A stretch of 64,000 nt of DNA from Spirometra erinaceieuropaei (lineage: Eukaryota > Platyhelminthes > Cestoda > Diphyllobothriidea > Diphyllobothriidae), in contig CACRXP010000008.1 in assembly GCA_902702965.1 (NCBI GenBank), positions 2,967,475 through 3,031,474 on the forward strand. The letters run 5' to 3'. How positions within the stretch are numbered: position 1 is the first letter of the stretch; each line of letters opens with the position of its first letter. Under the pieces are notes generated by a model that worked only from the letters and a program-made list of their open reading frames with translations, did no database searches and was not told the DNA's origin. Positions 1 through 8,720 of this stretch are shown here, one piece after another. Both the position numbers and the translations under genes were made by a program.

Positions 1-1128
1 GGCCATGTAGGTCATGTGAAAACGGAGGCTGCGGTGAGACAACGTTTCTGGTGGCCACGCCTCAGAGAACAAGTCTCCATTTTCTGTAACACCTGCCCCA
101 TGTGCGCCACCTTTAAAGGACCCAACCCCCGACGCCGGGCGCTCCTCCAACCTATGGCAACAGGATTTCCATTTGAACGTGTGGGCATCGACGTGATCGG
201 ACCCCTGCCCATCACCCTGACTGGCAACCGCTATATATTAGTGATGGTTGACTACTTCACTAAGTGGGCAGAGGCAGTCGCCCTCCCACGACAGGACGCA
301 GCATCAGTCACTACCGCCCTTCTCACCACGTGGATTTGCCGCTTCGGAGCCTCCATCTCCTTACATTCCGATTCCGGGGCGAACTTCGAGAGCCGCCTAG
401 TGCGCGACGTCTGTGACCTACTTCAAATCCATAAAACGCACACCACACCGGCTCACCCCGAAGGGAACGGCCAAGTGGAACGAACGAACCGGACCATCAT
501 TAACTTGTTAAAAGCCTTCGCGGAAGACCACAACCCCCACAACTGGGACGTTCGGCTGCCATACGCCATGATGGCATATAGATGCGCGGTCCATACGTCG
601 ACTGGCTACGCCCCCTTCTTCATGCTAACCGGACGCCATTTCCGCTTACCCTCTGACTCTCAACTCCCGCTCCCAATCTGCGACGACTATCAGCCAGATG
701 CTTATGTCCTAGAGTTGCAGGAAACCTTGAGGACCACGCACAATCTAGCGCGAACTCACCTAGAGTCAGCTTATACACGACAGAAAGCCTATTTCGACCA
801 ACACGTCAGCGGCGCACCTTACGGTCCAGGCGACCTGGTACTGCGCTACCGTCCGACTCCACCGGTGGGGACTTCGGCAAAGTTCTTCCATCCGTGGGAG
901 GGTCCCTTCGTCATCCTTGACTTCTTTCCCCCTTCAACTTATACCATACGTGACGCGCAGTCGGCCGGAGGCCCCGTCCTCACCGTCCACTACGATAAGC
1001 TGAAACCTTATAGAGGCCGACTACCCAACGCGACCGCCGACACCCTTCCCATCCTTCCCCCTCACCTGGTCCCTCAACCCTCCGAAGAGGTGGAAGTCAC
1101 CAGCAGCCCCTCCAGGCAGCGCCTCTGA
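1..1128 (+). CDS. Ty3/gypsy-type integrase, 3' end of pol (5' cut by window edge)
   Basis: This is the integrase end of an LTR-retrotransposon polyprotein, the enzyme that inserts the cDNA into chromosomes. The frame is open from base 1, so the true start lies outside the window. Counting from the GTG at 16, the HHCC zinc finger is seen as GH (bases 1-6) followed by CNTC/CPMC near residues 24-30. The catalytic triad is D59 (GIDVIGP), D119 (HSDSGANF) and E155 (GNGQVERTNRT), with exactly 35 residues between the second D and E, so it is a DD35E core. A GPY/F-like module (WEGPFVI ... VHYDKLKPY) follows near residues 293-335. There is no internal stop or frameshift, so this part could be a young copy. 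The stop is followed by a purine tract and a probable LTR. The clade is not determined. Confidence 0.9.
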   Translation, partial: GHVGHVKTEAAVRQRFWWPRLREQVSIFCNTCPMCATFKGPNPRRRALLQPMATGFPFERVGIDVIGPLPITLTGNRYILVMVDYFTKWAEAVALPRQDAASVTTALLTTWICRFGASISLHSDSGANFESRLVRDVCDLLQIHKTHTTPAHPEGNGQVERTNRTIINLLKAFAEDHNPHNWDVRLPYAMMAYRCAVHTSTGYAPFFMLTGRHFRLPSDSQLPLPICDDYQPDAYVLELQETLRTTHNLARTHLESAYTRQKAYFDQHVSGAPYGPGDLVLRYRPTPPVGTSAKFFHPWEGPFVILDFFPPSTYTIRDAQSAGGPVLTVHYDKLKPYRGRLPNATADTLPILPPHLVPQPSEEVEVTSSPSRQRL

Positions 1129-1157
1129 GGACAGAGCCACCTCTTGAGAGGGGGGCG

Positions 1158-1416
1158 TGTAGAGGACGTACTGACCCTGTTGTTTTAATGTGCCCTTGCT
1201 ATGATCTTCCTGTACATTTTTGACTGATTGAAGTTCTGAACGGTTTTGTTTTAGTGACCGCCGTCGAGGAGTGTGAGGGGGCCCGTCGAGAGACCGTCCG
1301 TAAAGTGGAGGACGAGGAGAAGACGGAACGAGATTAAATTTCTTCTGTTGTTATATTCCCTTTAATAAACTTTATCCACCGTCGATCCATTCTATCCGTG
1401 CACGCTTGCCCTTGCA
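1158..1416 (+). repeat. Probable 3' LTR of the Ty3/gypsy element
   Basis: A purine-rich tract (GAGAGGGGGG, about 1147-1155) lies 20-30 bp after the integrase stop, as expected for plus-strand priming. The LTR is taken to begin at TGTAGAGG (1158). It holds a polyadenylation signal AATAAA at 1364-1369 and may end at the CA at 1415-1416. The right boundary is inferred, because the matching 5' LTR would lie outside the window. Confidence 0.55.
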
Positions 1417-1616
1417 GATGATGGACTTAATTCACTCTGATTCCCAGGGTTCCCGCCGAGGACGCACTCGTTCGGATAAGAATACCAAGGAAGCCAGCAC
1501 GGACTGTCGCCTAAGAGGAGAAGAAGGCAAGACGATACCCTTGAGTGGCTCGAATACTACAATACTACAACGACATATCACCCCGACCAGATCCCTTGCA
1601 AAGCGAATTTCCTATA

Positions 1617-1844
1617 ATGCTACGCATTTTTTTCTTCCTGACATATCTTGTAGGAATTCCTCTGGTGGTAAACTGTTGTGTGCAGTGTCCCCGCAGTCTT
1701 ACGCTGCACGAGGATATCCAGAAACTGAGGTCTTTTGTTACCCACTTTTTACGTCCTGGAAACGTGGCATGCTTTCAGCTGATCGCTCTCACCGACACCA
1801 AATGCATCGGTGACGCAAGGCAGTCACAAATTGAGGCTAAGTAA
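1617..1844 (+). CDS. Possible small secreted protein or signal-peptide exon, unrecognised
   Basis: From the ATG at 1617 a 75-residue frame begins with a convincing signal-peptide pattern: Met, a basic residue, then a hydrophobic run of about 15 residues ending near NCC at 19-21. A CxxC (C21, C24) and two more cysteines (near 53 and 63) follow. It could be a first exon or a stand-alone small secreted protein. It sits just beyond the LTR and opposite to the RUS1-family gene, so it could equally be a chance frame. I do not recognise the family. Confidence 0.25.
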   Translation: MLRIFFFLTYLVGIPLVVNCCVQCPRSLTLHEDIQKLRSFVTHFLRPGNVACFQLIALTDTKCIGDARQSQIEAK

Positions 1845-2729
1845 AGGCATTGCAGTAAATTCTGACTGCTGCATCGTGACCTCGGCAAGAAAGGCGAAAA
1901 ACGAACCAACAGCTTGGCTAACAATAGGCCTGAAATAGTTGGAAAGCACCTGACCAAGCGCGAAATTTGTACATTCTACGAAAAGGGTACGTCCTTTGGA
2001 CAAGAACGCCGCCTAAAAAATCCAAACGATGCCTAATACGCAGAATATTGTGGTGCGACTGGCGAACTTCTTCCTACACGCATTTAAAGTTGTTGTAAAA
2101 AGTTAAAATTCGTAGCCTTTTTATGGGTACAAAACCGACTTCAAATGTTCCACGGGAGTTGGCGTAAAAATATGTACTGCTAGTTATTTTTATTAGGTGA
2201 AAGGGTTCTATATGGAACCAGTCAGCGAAGGTCACAAGATAAATTAGGAGCATATCACGGGCCTAACGGGCATTGGAAAACCACATGGGTCTATTTTTTT
2301 TATTTAAAAGTAACTTTATACGCATATTTTTTCTTTAACTAGCACAGTTTTCGCAAAAACACCAAATGTTCAACGCAAAGCGGATACTCTGGAACAATTT
2401 GGTTTAATTGTTTGGGACAATAAGTTTGCGGTGTTTAAATGGTGTCCCTAAATCCACATCACGCAGAGAAAAAAGCCGCAGAGAACAGTATGCGAGTGGA
2501 CATGTAAACAACCATTAGAAAACGGCTTGAACATAGATCACTCTCGGAAATATACTCCTATCCCGAATTTTTGAGACCACTGGAGCACGGAATCAGTAAA
2601 TTTCAAAAGTGGCTGTAACCCAAAAACACCACTCATGTCATTTTTCCTATTAAGTTACACACGCACAACTCAATCAGAATAACCTGATTGAAAATAACTT
2701 GCGGGATTGCCAGACAAATGAAAACATAC
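1845..2729. other. Non-coding stretch, probably intron of the RUSF1-like gene
   Basis: AT-rich sequence with many stops in all frames. I see no further RUS exon, RNA gene or recognisable repeat here. Confidence 0.4.
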
Positions 2730-2806
2730 CAGCTTGTCTCCAGCCCTCACAGAAAAGCAAATACCGTTCCGCCTGGTAGACTGCAAAGAGCGACTGCAGT
2801 TGTGAA
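2730..2806 (-). CDS. RUSF1-like: RUSF1-like exon, last one recognised
   Basis: A 77-bp exon between a CATCAACAG acceptor and a G|GTATGT donor. It encodes SQLQSLFAVYQAERYLLF, matching the ELQQL...YLL region that follows the previous block. The remaining C-terminal exons were not found. Confidence 0.75.
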
Positions 2807-5800
2807 CTGTTGATGACAGAATGCAAAGAACAGAAGTCAGAAATCTTAAACAGAAGTCAGCATTTCAGTGAAAAAAAACGAGACACGCAAGAGAGGAGTA
2901 GCTATTTTTGTCCTTCGTGCGCACGGCAACAAGCGGCTGGTTTCCAAATGTTACGACACGCAGCAACTTTTGGAACATAAACATCGTGCCTACTTATGCC
3001 TTTTAGGTAGCTTGGTATAAATCGTTAAAACCGTTTTGTACTTGCACACTGCCATCTCTCCTGGAATAACCGCTCTTTCTACCGCTCACGTACGAAAGGC
3101 GACTGTGAGGTCAGCATGCGTTTTACTCGCGGTTATTCACACACCGGTGCTTTTCCGCGTGCGGGACAGCTTTCTGTCTGCCGCGGTAAGCAGCCGGACT
3201 CCACGCTACACCTCTTGCTCTAATTGCAATCATACCAGTGACTTCCAACGGAAGCCGTTGACGGTGCTAACTGCGGCGACCTAACCGTAGTAATCTGAGG
3301 TGGTTTCCCGTCTGCCGCAAAAGGCAGTCAGATCCTTCCCGAATGTTAAAACCCCTAAGCTCTGGGAGAAAAGGCGAGAGACTGTGCTTTCATTTTAATG
3401 TAGTCTACATTTAATACGAAGGTGCTGATCAGCTTTGAGAGACTTACCCAGCAGCCCCTGAAAGTGAATTGAAACTGCAACCCAAGTGGACAGAGACGTC
3501 AGACTGAGTCAAAAAGGGTATGCTGACTATGCGTTCACGACGGTTCACCTCCTGCACGGAAGCAATCGGGTACTCTTTGTGTGCCGTGGACATGTGAGCA
3601 AACCAGTCCTGTGTGATGATATGAAACCTTGCCTTATTTAGGGTGCGAAATTGCAGACAGCGAACCGCTCGCCAGTTCGAGTAGAGATGCAGCGGTGTCA
3701 GAATCCAGAATGTCAGCCAGATGAACCTGATACGCGGGGGCGGATAATGAGGTGTGGGAAACATGAGAAAATTGGTGTAGGGAAAACAAACGTATCTGCA
3801 AGGGCAATAATCATCGCAAGATGTTAAGAGGAATTTTTCGATATAGCCAAAAATATAAATTTACTACATCTGTTTACTGACAACGTTTAAGTAGGTAGTA
3901 TTTGGTGCCGGAGACGCAGAAAGCCACCCACAAAGTAGAGAACGGTTAACACATGGTTAGAGCGTTGGCTGTACTAAAGCCTCTCCTTGTTGTCGTGGGT
4001 TCAAATCCCACCGAGGCACCGAGTTTTTTACAGTTGGGTCAAAGTGGATTAACAAGTAGTCAAATCAGTCAGAATAAGCAAGAGACCCGTACTATTAACA
4101 ACAAAACCTTTTGCGCCGAAAACTAAGCAATCAATCAGATTCCTCCTCATGTGCCCATAAGTGAATCGTAGGTAATGTCAACTTTTATATTATTGGCGCG
4201 TGGATGGGCCTTCTACCAGCCGACAACGTAATATATCGAAACCAAATTTGCCCCACGATCACCAGGGGCAGGGCGAAGCGTGGGATCCTTACGAGAGAAA
4301 GGGGGGATGTTTTCCTACTATGCCTCCGTAACCTAACTGTGATCATTGCATGAAACGAGGGAAAAAATGTGCAATCAACCTACAGCCAGTTGCCTGTGAC
4401 GATGTGAACAAGGACAAAGTTCAGCAGTAGGGCGAGAAAATTCGACAGAGTTTCCTGAAAATGAACAGAGAGGCAGAGAGAGCGTAAGGCATGAGATACA
4501 AAAGTAGACATGACGACTATGCGAATGTTCACTACCTGACTAGCATCCTTTGCAGCAACGTCAGCCATATTGTTTTGCAGGGCTTGGTGTTGCGTTACAG
4601 CGGCCCGCGTGGCGCCTCCGGCCAGACCAACAAGAGACTGGAAAAACAAACTGCAATCGTTAGCCTGTTACAGCTTCTAAGACTTTTTCAATGTCGTCAA
4701 ATTAAAGAAAGCATTCTCTCTTGTAATAATTGTCGGTGGGGACACTCAAGTCCCGGACTGATGCACTGACTGGATTCCTTAAATAAACTTTCTAAGCACC
4801 AAATACTCCTCGGGCGGAGACTTAAGCGTCAAAGTCACTGGAAAGAGTAAATAAATAAGCAGTTCCACGCTCATTTTAGATTTAATTTCGGTAACAATCG
4901 GGAGAGAGCACCCAAATATCCGCTGCCTAGAAATAATACTTGCGATACCTATTTGAGTAGGTTATGGCCCTACATAGTTGTTGTTTCATCCGACCTCAAT
5001 TTTATCTGATCCGCAGTGCACATGTTGCCTCACTTAGATTATCATAGTCTCCAACAGTTGAGATGCGACCGCTGAAGACCGAGCCATGGTTAATCAACCT
5101 TGACCTAGGCTTACACGGCGGAAGAGTGACAAGAGTAGTGGGGTTGCGGCTAAATCTACCCTTGCATACCTTAGGAGAGTTAAGATACGATCGCTGTATA
5201 CCGACCATTGGTTTGCCATTCTTCACATATGCATGCTTATGTCACGAGCGACGACAATAGTCCGTTTGCAGCTTACTTTAGACCAGCATAGCTTAGAAAA
5301 GTCGGAGAATGATCGCTTTAGACCAATCCTATGTTTACCAACCTTGGCATTAGCTTCCACCACTGAAGAGCGAGCGCAGTAGTCGATATGCGACTTAATC
5401 TATAGTAGCATACGTTCAACCACTTACGATAAGATCGCTGTGGACCGGCCCTTTGGCTTATCCATTATGACCATTTCTTCCTTAGGTGAGGGATGACCGC
5501 AATTGTAGGTACGCGGCTCATTCTATGGCACCATACCCTTTGGACAGTTGCGAAACGATCGCCGTGGACCCACCCTACGTTTAACAACCTTAATATAAAC
5601 TTCCACTGCTGACAAGCGACCGCAGTAGTCCCTATGCGGAGTATTCTATAGTAGCTTACCTAGGGACAATTGCAATAAGATCGCCGTTGATCGAACACTT
5701 GGATTATCAATTTTTACCATTACTTCCAGAGGTCAAGGGGCTACCGCAGTCGCCAGTGTGCGGCTCAGTCAGTGGCTGCATAGCTTTGGACAGTTGCGAT

Positions 5801-8252
5801 AAGATCGCTGCTTTGGCCGGCAGTATTTTTTGGGTGCCCTCTCCCAATTGTTACCTTAATTTCTTGCCAAGCGCCAGAAGAAATAAAACCTATCTAAGTA
5901 GCACAAACTTCTCATTTTATATTCACGTTCATCTAACGCCAAAAACGACTTGCGAAAAGTGTGCTTACTAAGAGTATTCGATATTCGGGTTGAAAAAGAT
6001 GGATGATGAGAGGAAGTTTGTCCAAAAATCCTGCAGCCCGATATCGACGTACTTACCAGACCCGTGTTTCATGAACGCCGGCATGTTCATTCGTAGGATG
6101 CAAATTCTTACATACACACGCCTACCAAGTAATTGGTACAGGCTATGCTTCAATAGGATGAAATTAACTAAGCTTGATAAAGTCGCGTAATCAAGGGTAG
6201 AAAAGAGCCTTGTCTCTAGAAAAAGCAAACTCTTCATTTTTTTCAACTGACTACTTTGCAGAAGACATTTTAAGTTATCAGTGAGCTGTGGTCAAAGTCC
6301 ATCAAAGATGACAGAGAAGAATACTACAGTTAAATACATGTGGCATTGGAGTTTCACGCAGCTAGTATGAGGGTTAGTGCTGAAATCTTCGATTTATATA
6401 ATTGAAGCTGTGGTTTTCCGTTCTTCCTGAGAAAAATGGCTGACTTTATAGGCACCGACGATCAATGGGGAATGCATACTACTTAAGCAGTGGGTGTCTA
6501 AAAGTGGCAGTGCCCATGGTTGCAGGGGAACCTTTCACCGGAAGGACAGAATGCCACTGCAAATAAAACAATTAGAGATTTTGCTTCCTGTTTCCGGTAT
6601 TGCAACCGTAAGCAGACAACTTCTGGTCCAAAGGTCACGATTTCCCATATCAGGTCGTGATAGATGTACCGACAATCGCGAGCATGTCTGTAAAGGTAGC
6701 AGACGTTGGTGCGCCAAGAGACCTCCCCTGCAATTATAAACTGACAATCTTGTGAGTAAGGCACAGAAAAAAGTCAATTAATGCACCCAAGATGTCAGCC
6801 TTCATTGCATTAGGTCATACTTGCGTTCGAGTTATGGTTGTTTGCCTGCCCCGTTTTGCTTGTTCGACACTAAAGAGCCTTAAAACAGTAGAAAGTGGAA
6901 ACTACATCAAGCGCCGATACACTATTCATAATATTTTTTATGAGTGAACACTTTGACTAGTGTTGAGTTACGGGGGCAATGCTTGGTCTGCGAGTAAATA
7001 CGGTGAAAGGTTTTCGGCAGCGGGCAGCATGGGAGAGGAAAGAGGAGGAGGAGAAGAAGAAGAAGAAGAAGAAGAAGAAGAAGAAGAAGAATGAGGAGGA
7101 GGAAGAAGAAGAAGAAGACGAAGAAGGAAAAAAAGAAGAAGAAGAAGAAGAAAAAGAAGAAAAAGAAAAAGACAATAGCAATGCACTCAGAAACTGACCT
7201 TCAGGACGCTTGAAACGCATACTATAGCTGTAAATAACCCGAGGAAGTGGGCTGATATGAGATCGAGAAAAAGAGCACAATCGTTGAGGAGATCAGCAAA
7301 AAGCCTGTGGAAAGAAGGGGTGTTAAGACTGCTTATTTTGCCCAAGACATACCGCCACTGTTTACACTGGCTGTCCAGGCTAGTACTGGGAGAAGAGAGA
7401 CGTTTGAATTTGAAAAAAGGGGTCCTACCCCAGTCGGCCAGCAAAGGCTATCCTTCCAATCATACCGGCTCCATCTGTGAAAAGCGCAGGAAAAAAAGAC
7501 TCATCACAGCTTGCCCTATAGTGTGGAATCTAGGTAAAACCTTGCTTGCGAAGGAACAAAAGAATGCATGAATTTTCGGTGTGTAAAGGATAACCCAACT
7601 AGCATCTGGAGAAAAATGCTGACCTCTAAACATCCACGTCAGAGTTGCTGCCAAGATAGTAGCCCCTGCATTACCAACGCCAACACCGAGGAGTAATGCT
7701 TGGCCGGCCAAGGTACCAACCACACTGCTGGCGAGGGCCTGGGAGAAAAAGTGAATTGGTGAAAATTTTGTGTACGTTTTTAGAAAATATATTTACATTT
7801 TTGAAGCCGACGAAAATCGATGTGGAAACCACCTGTTACTTCAGTAGTCATTTTTACCGGATGCAGTTTTTACAGGTCGAAAAGAACTACAATCGGAAGC
7901 CAAGATCCTGGCGAGTTCGAAATGCTATAGGATTATGCCGCATGATAATTAGTGTAACAACCCCACCTAAGTAATCCTTCCTAACCGAAAACGCATTTCA
8001 GAATTTCAGCTACCGACAGAGTCAATACTTTTGAAGCTAGGGAGTGTGATTCACCTGGACAGTGTCCCAGATCTGGTACTCCATGTAATCCTTGCTGACA
8101 GACTGAGGATAACCTTGTGGCAGGAAAGCAGACTTGAAAAACCCAAGGAGTGGGACACCGTGTCCGCGGCTTGTACTTTTAACTCGACCACTCCGTTTGT
8201 CAAAAGTATAACGACCAGTAAGAGCACCATGATAGCTCTCTTGAACATTCAT
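2730..8252 (-). CDS. RUSF1-like: RUS1-family (DUF647) protein, RUSF1-like; nine exons, 3' end not found
   Basis: Spliced gene on the minus strand. Exons in coding order are 8252-8055, 7738-7624, 7474-7429, 7385-7353, 7304-7199, 4637-4536, 4454-4384, 3726-3448 and 2806-2730. Every join uses AG...GT and keeps the frame. Motifs recalled for the RUS family appear in order: FLPQGYPQSVS with IWDTVQ, LLLGVGVGN, LTWMFRDGAGMIGRI, CKQWRLFADLLND, GGATRAAVTQHQ with NNMADVAAKDASQ, LHLYSNWRAVR, and a QLQSL...YLL segment. The joined exons give about 380 residues. RUS proteins are poorly understood, membrane-associated proteins (plant ROOT UV-B SENSITIVE; animal RUSF1/C16orf58), and the role here is unknown. 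The start ATG at 8252 is provisional because the frame stays open to an acceptor AG at 8269-8270. The C-terminal exons were not found below 2730 and may lie beyond the window. Two introns are only 43 and 48 bp. Confidence 0.88.
3448..3726 (-). CDS. RUSF1-like: RUSF1-like exon: LHLYSNWRAVR block
   Basis: A 279-bp exon with a strong GG|GTAAGT donor. It encodes a hydrophobic run, LHLYSNWRAVR, and then a soluble stretch of about 70 residues, as in other RUS proteins. Confidence 0.88.
3954..4029 (+). repeat. tRNA-like sequence: SINE head or tRNA pseudogene
   Basis: TGGTTAGAGCG resembles an internal A box. GTGGGTTCAAATCCCAC (3996-4012) is a T-arm with a B box. A run of T (4024-4029) could end Pol III transcription. 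No matching 5' acceptor strand sits at the right distance and the anticodon stem is imperfect, so a working tRNA is unlikely. It lies inside a RUSF1-like intron. Confidence 0.5.
4384..4454 (-). CDS. RUSF1-like: RUSF1-like exon: ETL... hydrophobic segment
   Basis: The acceptor is CATTTTCAG and the donor CT|GTAGGT (exit phase 2). It encodes ETLSNFLALLLNFVLVH, a hydrophobic stretch in the expected place after KDASQ. Reading through the donor would meet TAG at once, which supports splicing here. Confidence 0.82.
4536..4637 (-). CDS. RUSF1-like: RUSF1-like exon: GGATRAAVTQHQ signature
   Basis: A 102-bp, phase 0-0 exon between a TTTTTCCAG acceptor and a CAG|GTAGTG donor. It carries the most diagnostic block of the family, GGATRAAVTQHQ followed by NNMADVAAKDASQ. 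Confidence 0.9.
4950..5825. repeat. Tandem satellite, ~122-bp monomers in an AB dimer
   Basis: A GATCGCYG-like anchor recurs at 5067 (GACCGC), 5189, 5311, 5433, 5558, 5679 and 5803, i.e. every 121-125 bp. Alternate units resemble each other more: those at 5067, 5311 and 5558 share TTTA(A/C)CAACCTT, while those at 5189, 5433 and 5679 share a TTGG.TTATCCA-like stretch. This implies a higher-order unit of about 245 bp. The array lies within the 2.56-kb RUSF1-like intron. Confidence 0.8.
5826..7029. other. Intronic sequence of the RUSF1-like gene
   Basis: No coding or repeat signal that I can support. The short frames here have no splice context or recognisable motif. Confidence 0.4.
7030..7175. 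repeat. Purine microsatellite (GAA/GAG)n
   Basis: About 145 bp of nearly pure R/Y asymmetry (GAGGAGGAG then GAAGAAGAA), starting some 25 bp inside the intron after the donor at 7198. The Glu- or Ser-rich frames across it are artefacts. Confidence 0.95.
7199..7304 (-). CDS. RUSF1-like: RUSF1-like exon: LFADLLND block
   Basis: The acceptor is CTTTCCACAG and the donor AAG|GTCAGT, exit phase 0. It encodes 35 residues starting LFADLLNDCALFLDL. The long intron that follows (4638-7198) contains the satellite and the purine microsatellite. Confidence 0.87.
7353..7385 (-). CDS. RUSF1-like: RUSF1-like 33-bp microexon
   Basis: The microexon encodes TSLDSQCKQW. The upstream intron is 43 bp (7386-7428) and the downstream intron 48 bp (7305-7352), both with GT...AG ends. 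CKQWR followed by LFAD in the next exon is a conserved RUS block. Confidence 0.85.
7429..7474 (-). CDS. RUSF1-like: RUSF1-like 46-bp exon: DGAGMIGRI
   Basis: A small exon between a TTTTCACAG acceptor and a GTAGGA donor. The split codons on both sides (G|AT and GG|T) restore GAGMIGRI in the family frame. Confidence 0.85.
7624..7738 (-). CDS. RUSF1-like: RUSF1-like exon: LLLGVGVGN motif
   Basis: The acceptor is TTTCTCCCAG and the donor AGAG|GTCAGC. The 115-bp exon has entry phase 0 and exit phase 1. It encodes a glycine-rich hydrophobic segment with GQALLLGVGVGN and LTWMF, matching the second conserved block of the family. Confidence 0.85.
7770..8030 (+). repeat. Degenerate arm of the TA-flanked palindromic repeat family
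   Basis: It aligns by eye with the right arm of the 34-kb element: ATCGA(A/T)GTG..., CAGTAGTCATTTTTAC, then CCCACCTAAGTAATCC and AAAACGCATTTCAG near 7965-8000. It fills most of the intron between exons 8055 and 7738. Confidence 0.6.
8055..8252 (-). CDS. RUSF1-like: RUSF1-like exon with provisional start codon
   Basis: This exon has 66 codons from the ATG at 8252, ending in IWDTVQ at a CAG|GTGAAT donor in phase 0. FLPQGYPQSVS near residues 43-53 matches the conserved start of the RUS domain. The exon probably begins at 8268, after an acceptor with a pyrimidine-rich run. Confidence 0.8.
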
Positions 8253-8268
8253 TGTCCGTCTGTCTGCG

Positions 8269-8383
8269 CTGTAGAAGTTAATGTGTGGAAAAACACAAAT
8301 AAAAAGACATAGTTAGAAAGGTGGCACACATAAAGAAATTTCCTGTATGTGACCAGAAAATCTTGAGTGGTCAGATAGAAATA
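8269..8383 (-). promoter_or_regulatory. Short intercistronic spacer with candidate trans-splice acceptor
   Basis: Only 115 bp separate the upstream gene's stop (8384-8386) from the acceptor AG (8270-8269) before the RUSF1-like ATG. Read on the minus strand, the spacer ends in a T/C-rich run and TTCTACAG. Flatworms resolve some polycistronic transcripts by spliced-leader trans-splicing, and this spacing fits that arrangement. No AATAAA is visible for the upstream gene. Confidence 0.4.
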
Positions 8384-8720
8384 TTAAGAATGCAACTTTT
8401 TCCACAGGCCGTATGTGCCAAGGCTTTCATTATGGAGAGCTAGTTTATCTACCTCCGCAGCCAAAATGTGTGAAACGTGAATAACCGAAGCGATCAAGAT
8501 CAGAGAGTAAAAGATTTCATACGTTCCAGTCGCAAGTATGCCTGGCGCTGGAGGGCTCGACGTTTGGTAAGGAGTGAAGAGTCGTAACAGACGGTCCCTT
8601 GGTACCAGGAACCTCTTACATTTAACCGCAATTTCGGAAAGGAATGGGTCATCAACATTTACAAAAGATGCAGTCGACTGCTGACAATCGTAGGGAGGCT
8701 GGTATCCTCGACTGTATACT
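8384..8720 (-). CDS. Terminal exon of an unrecognised membrane protein gene
   Basis: After a GCATCCAG acceptor the frame stays open for 111 codons to TAA (8386-8384). The first base completes a codon from an upstream exon. The peptide has a polar first half (DDPFLSEIAVKCKRF), a Pro-rich patch (TSSPPAPG), one hydrophobic segment of about 20 residues (EIFYSLILIASVIHVSHILA) and a short basic tail. The length, composition and acceptor support a real exon. An internal GTAAGA near 8615 is an alternative donor, so the tail could be shorter. Upstream exons were not joined. I do not recognise the family. Confidence 0.45.

Noticed and set aside
3954..4029. Functional tRNA gene
   Set aside because: There is a T-arm and A/B-like boxes, but no acceptor 5' strand at tRNA distance and a poor anticodon stem.
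4950..5825. Regularly spaced repeats as a CRISPR array
   Set aside because: The units are 122-bp diverged tandem monomers without unique spacers, in a spliced eukaryotic gene.
6957..7280. Ser/Phe-rich and Glu/Lys-rich frames over the purine run
   Set aside because: They come from the (GAA/GAG)n microsatellite in an intron.
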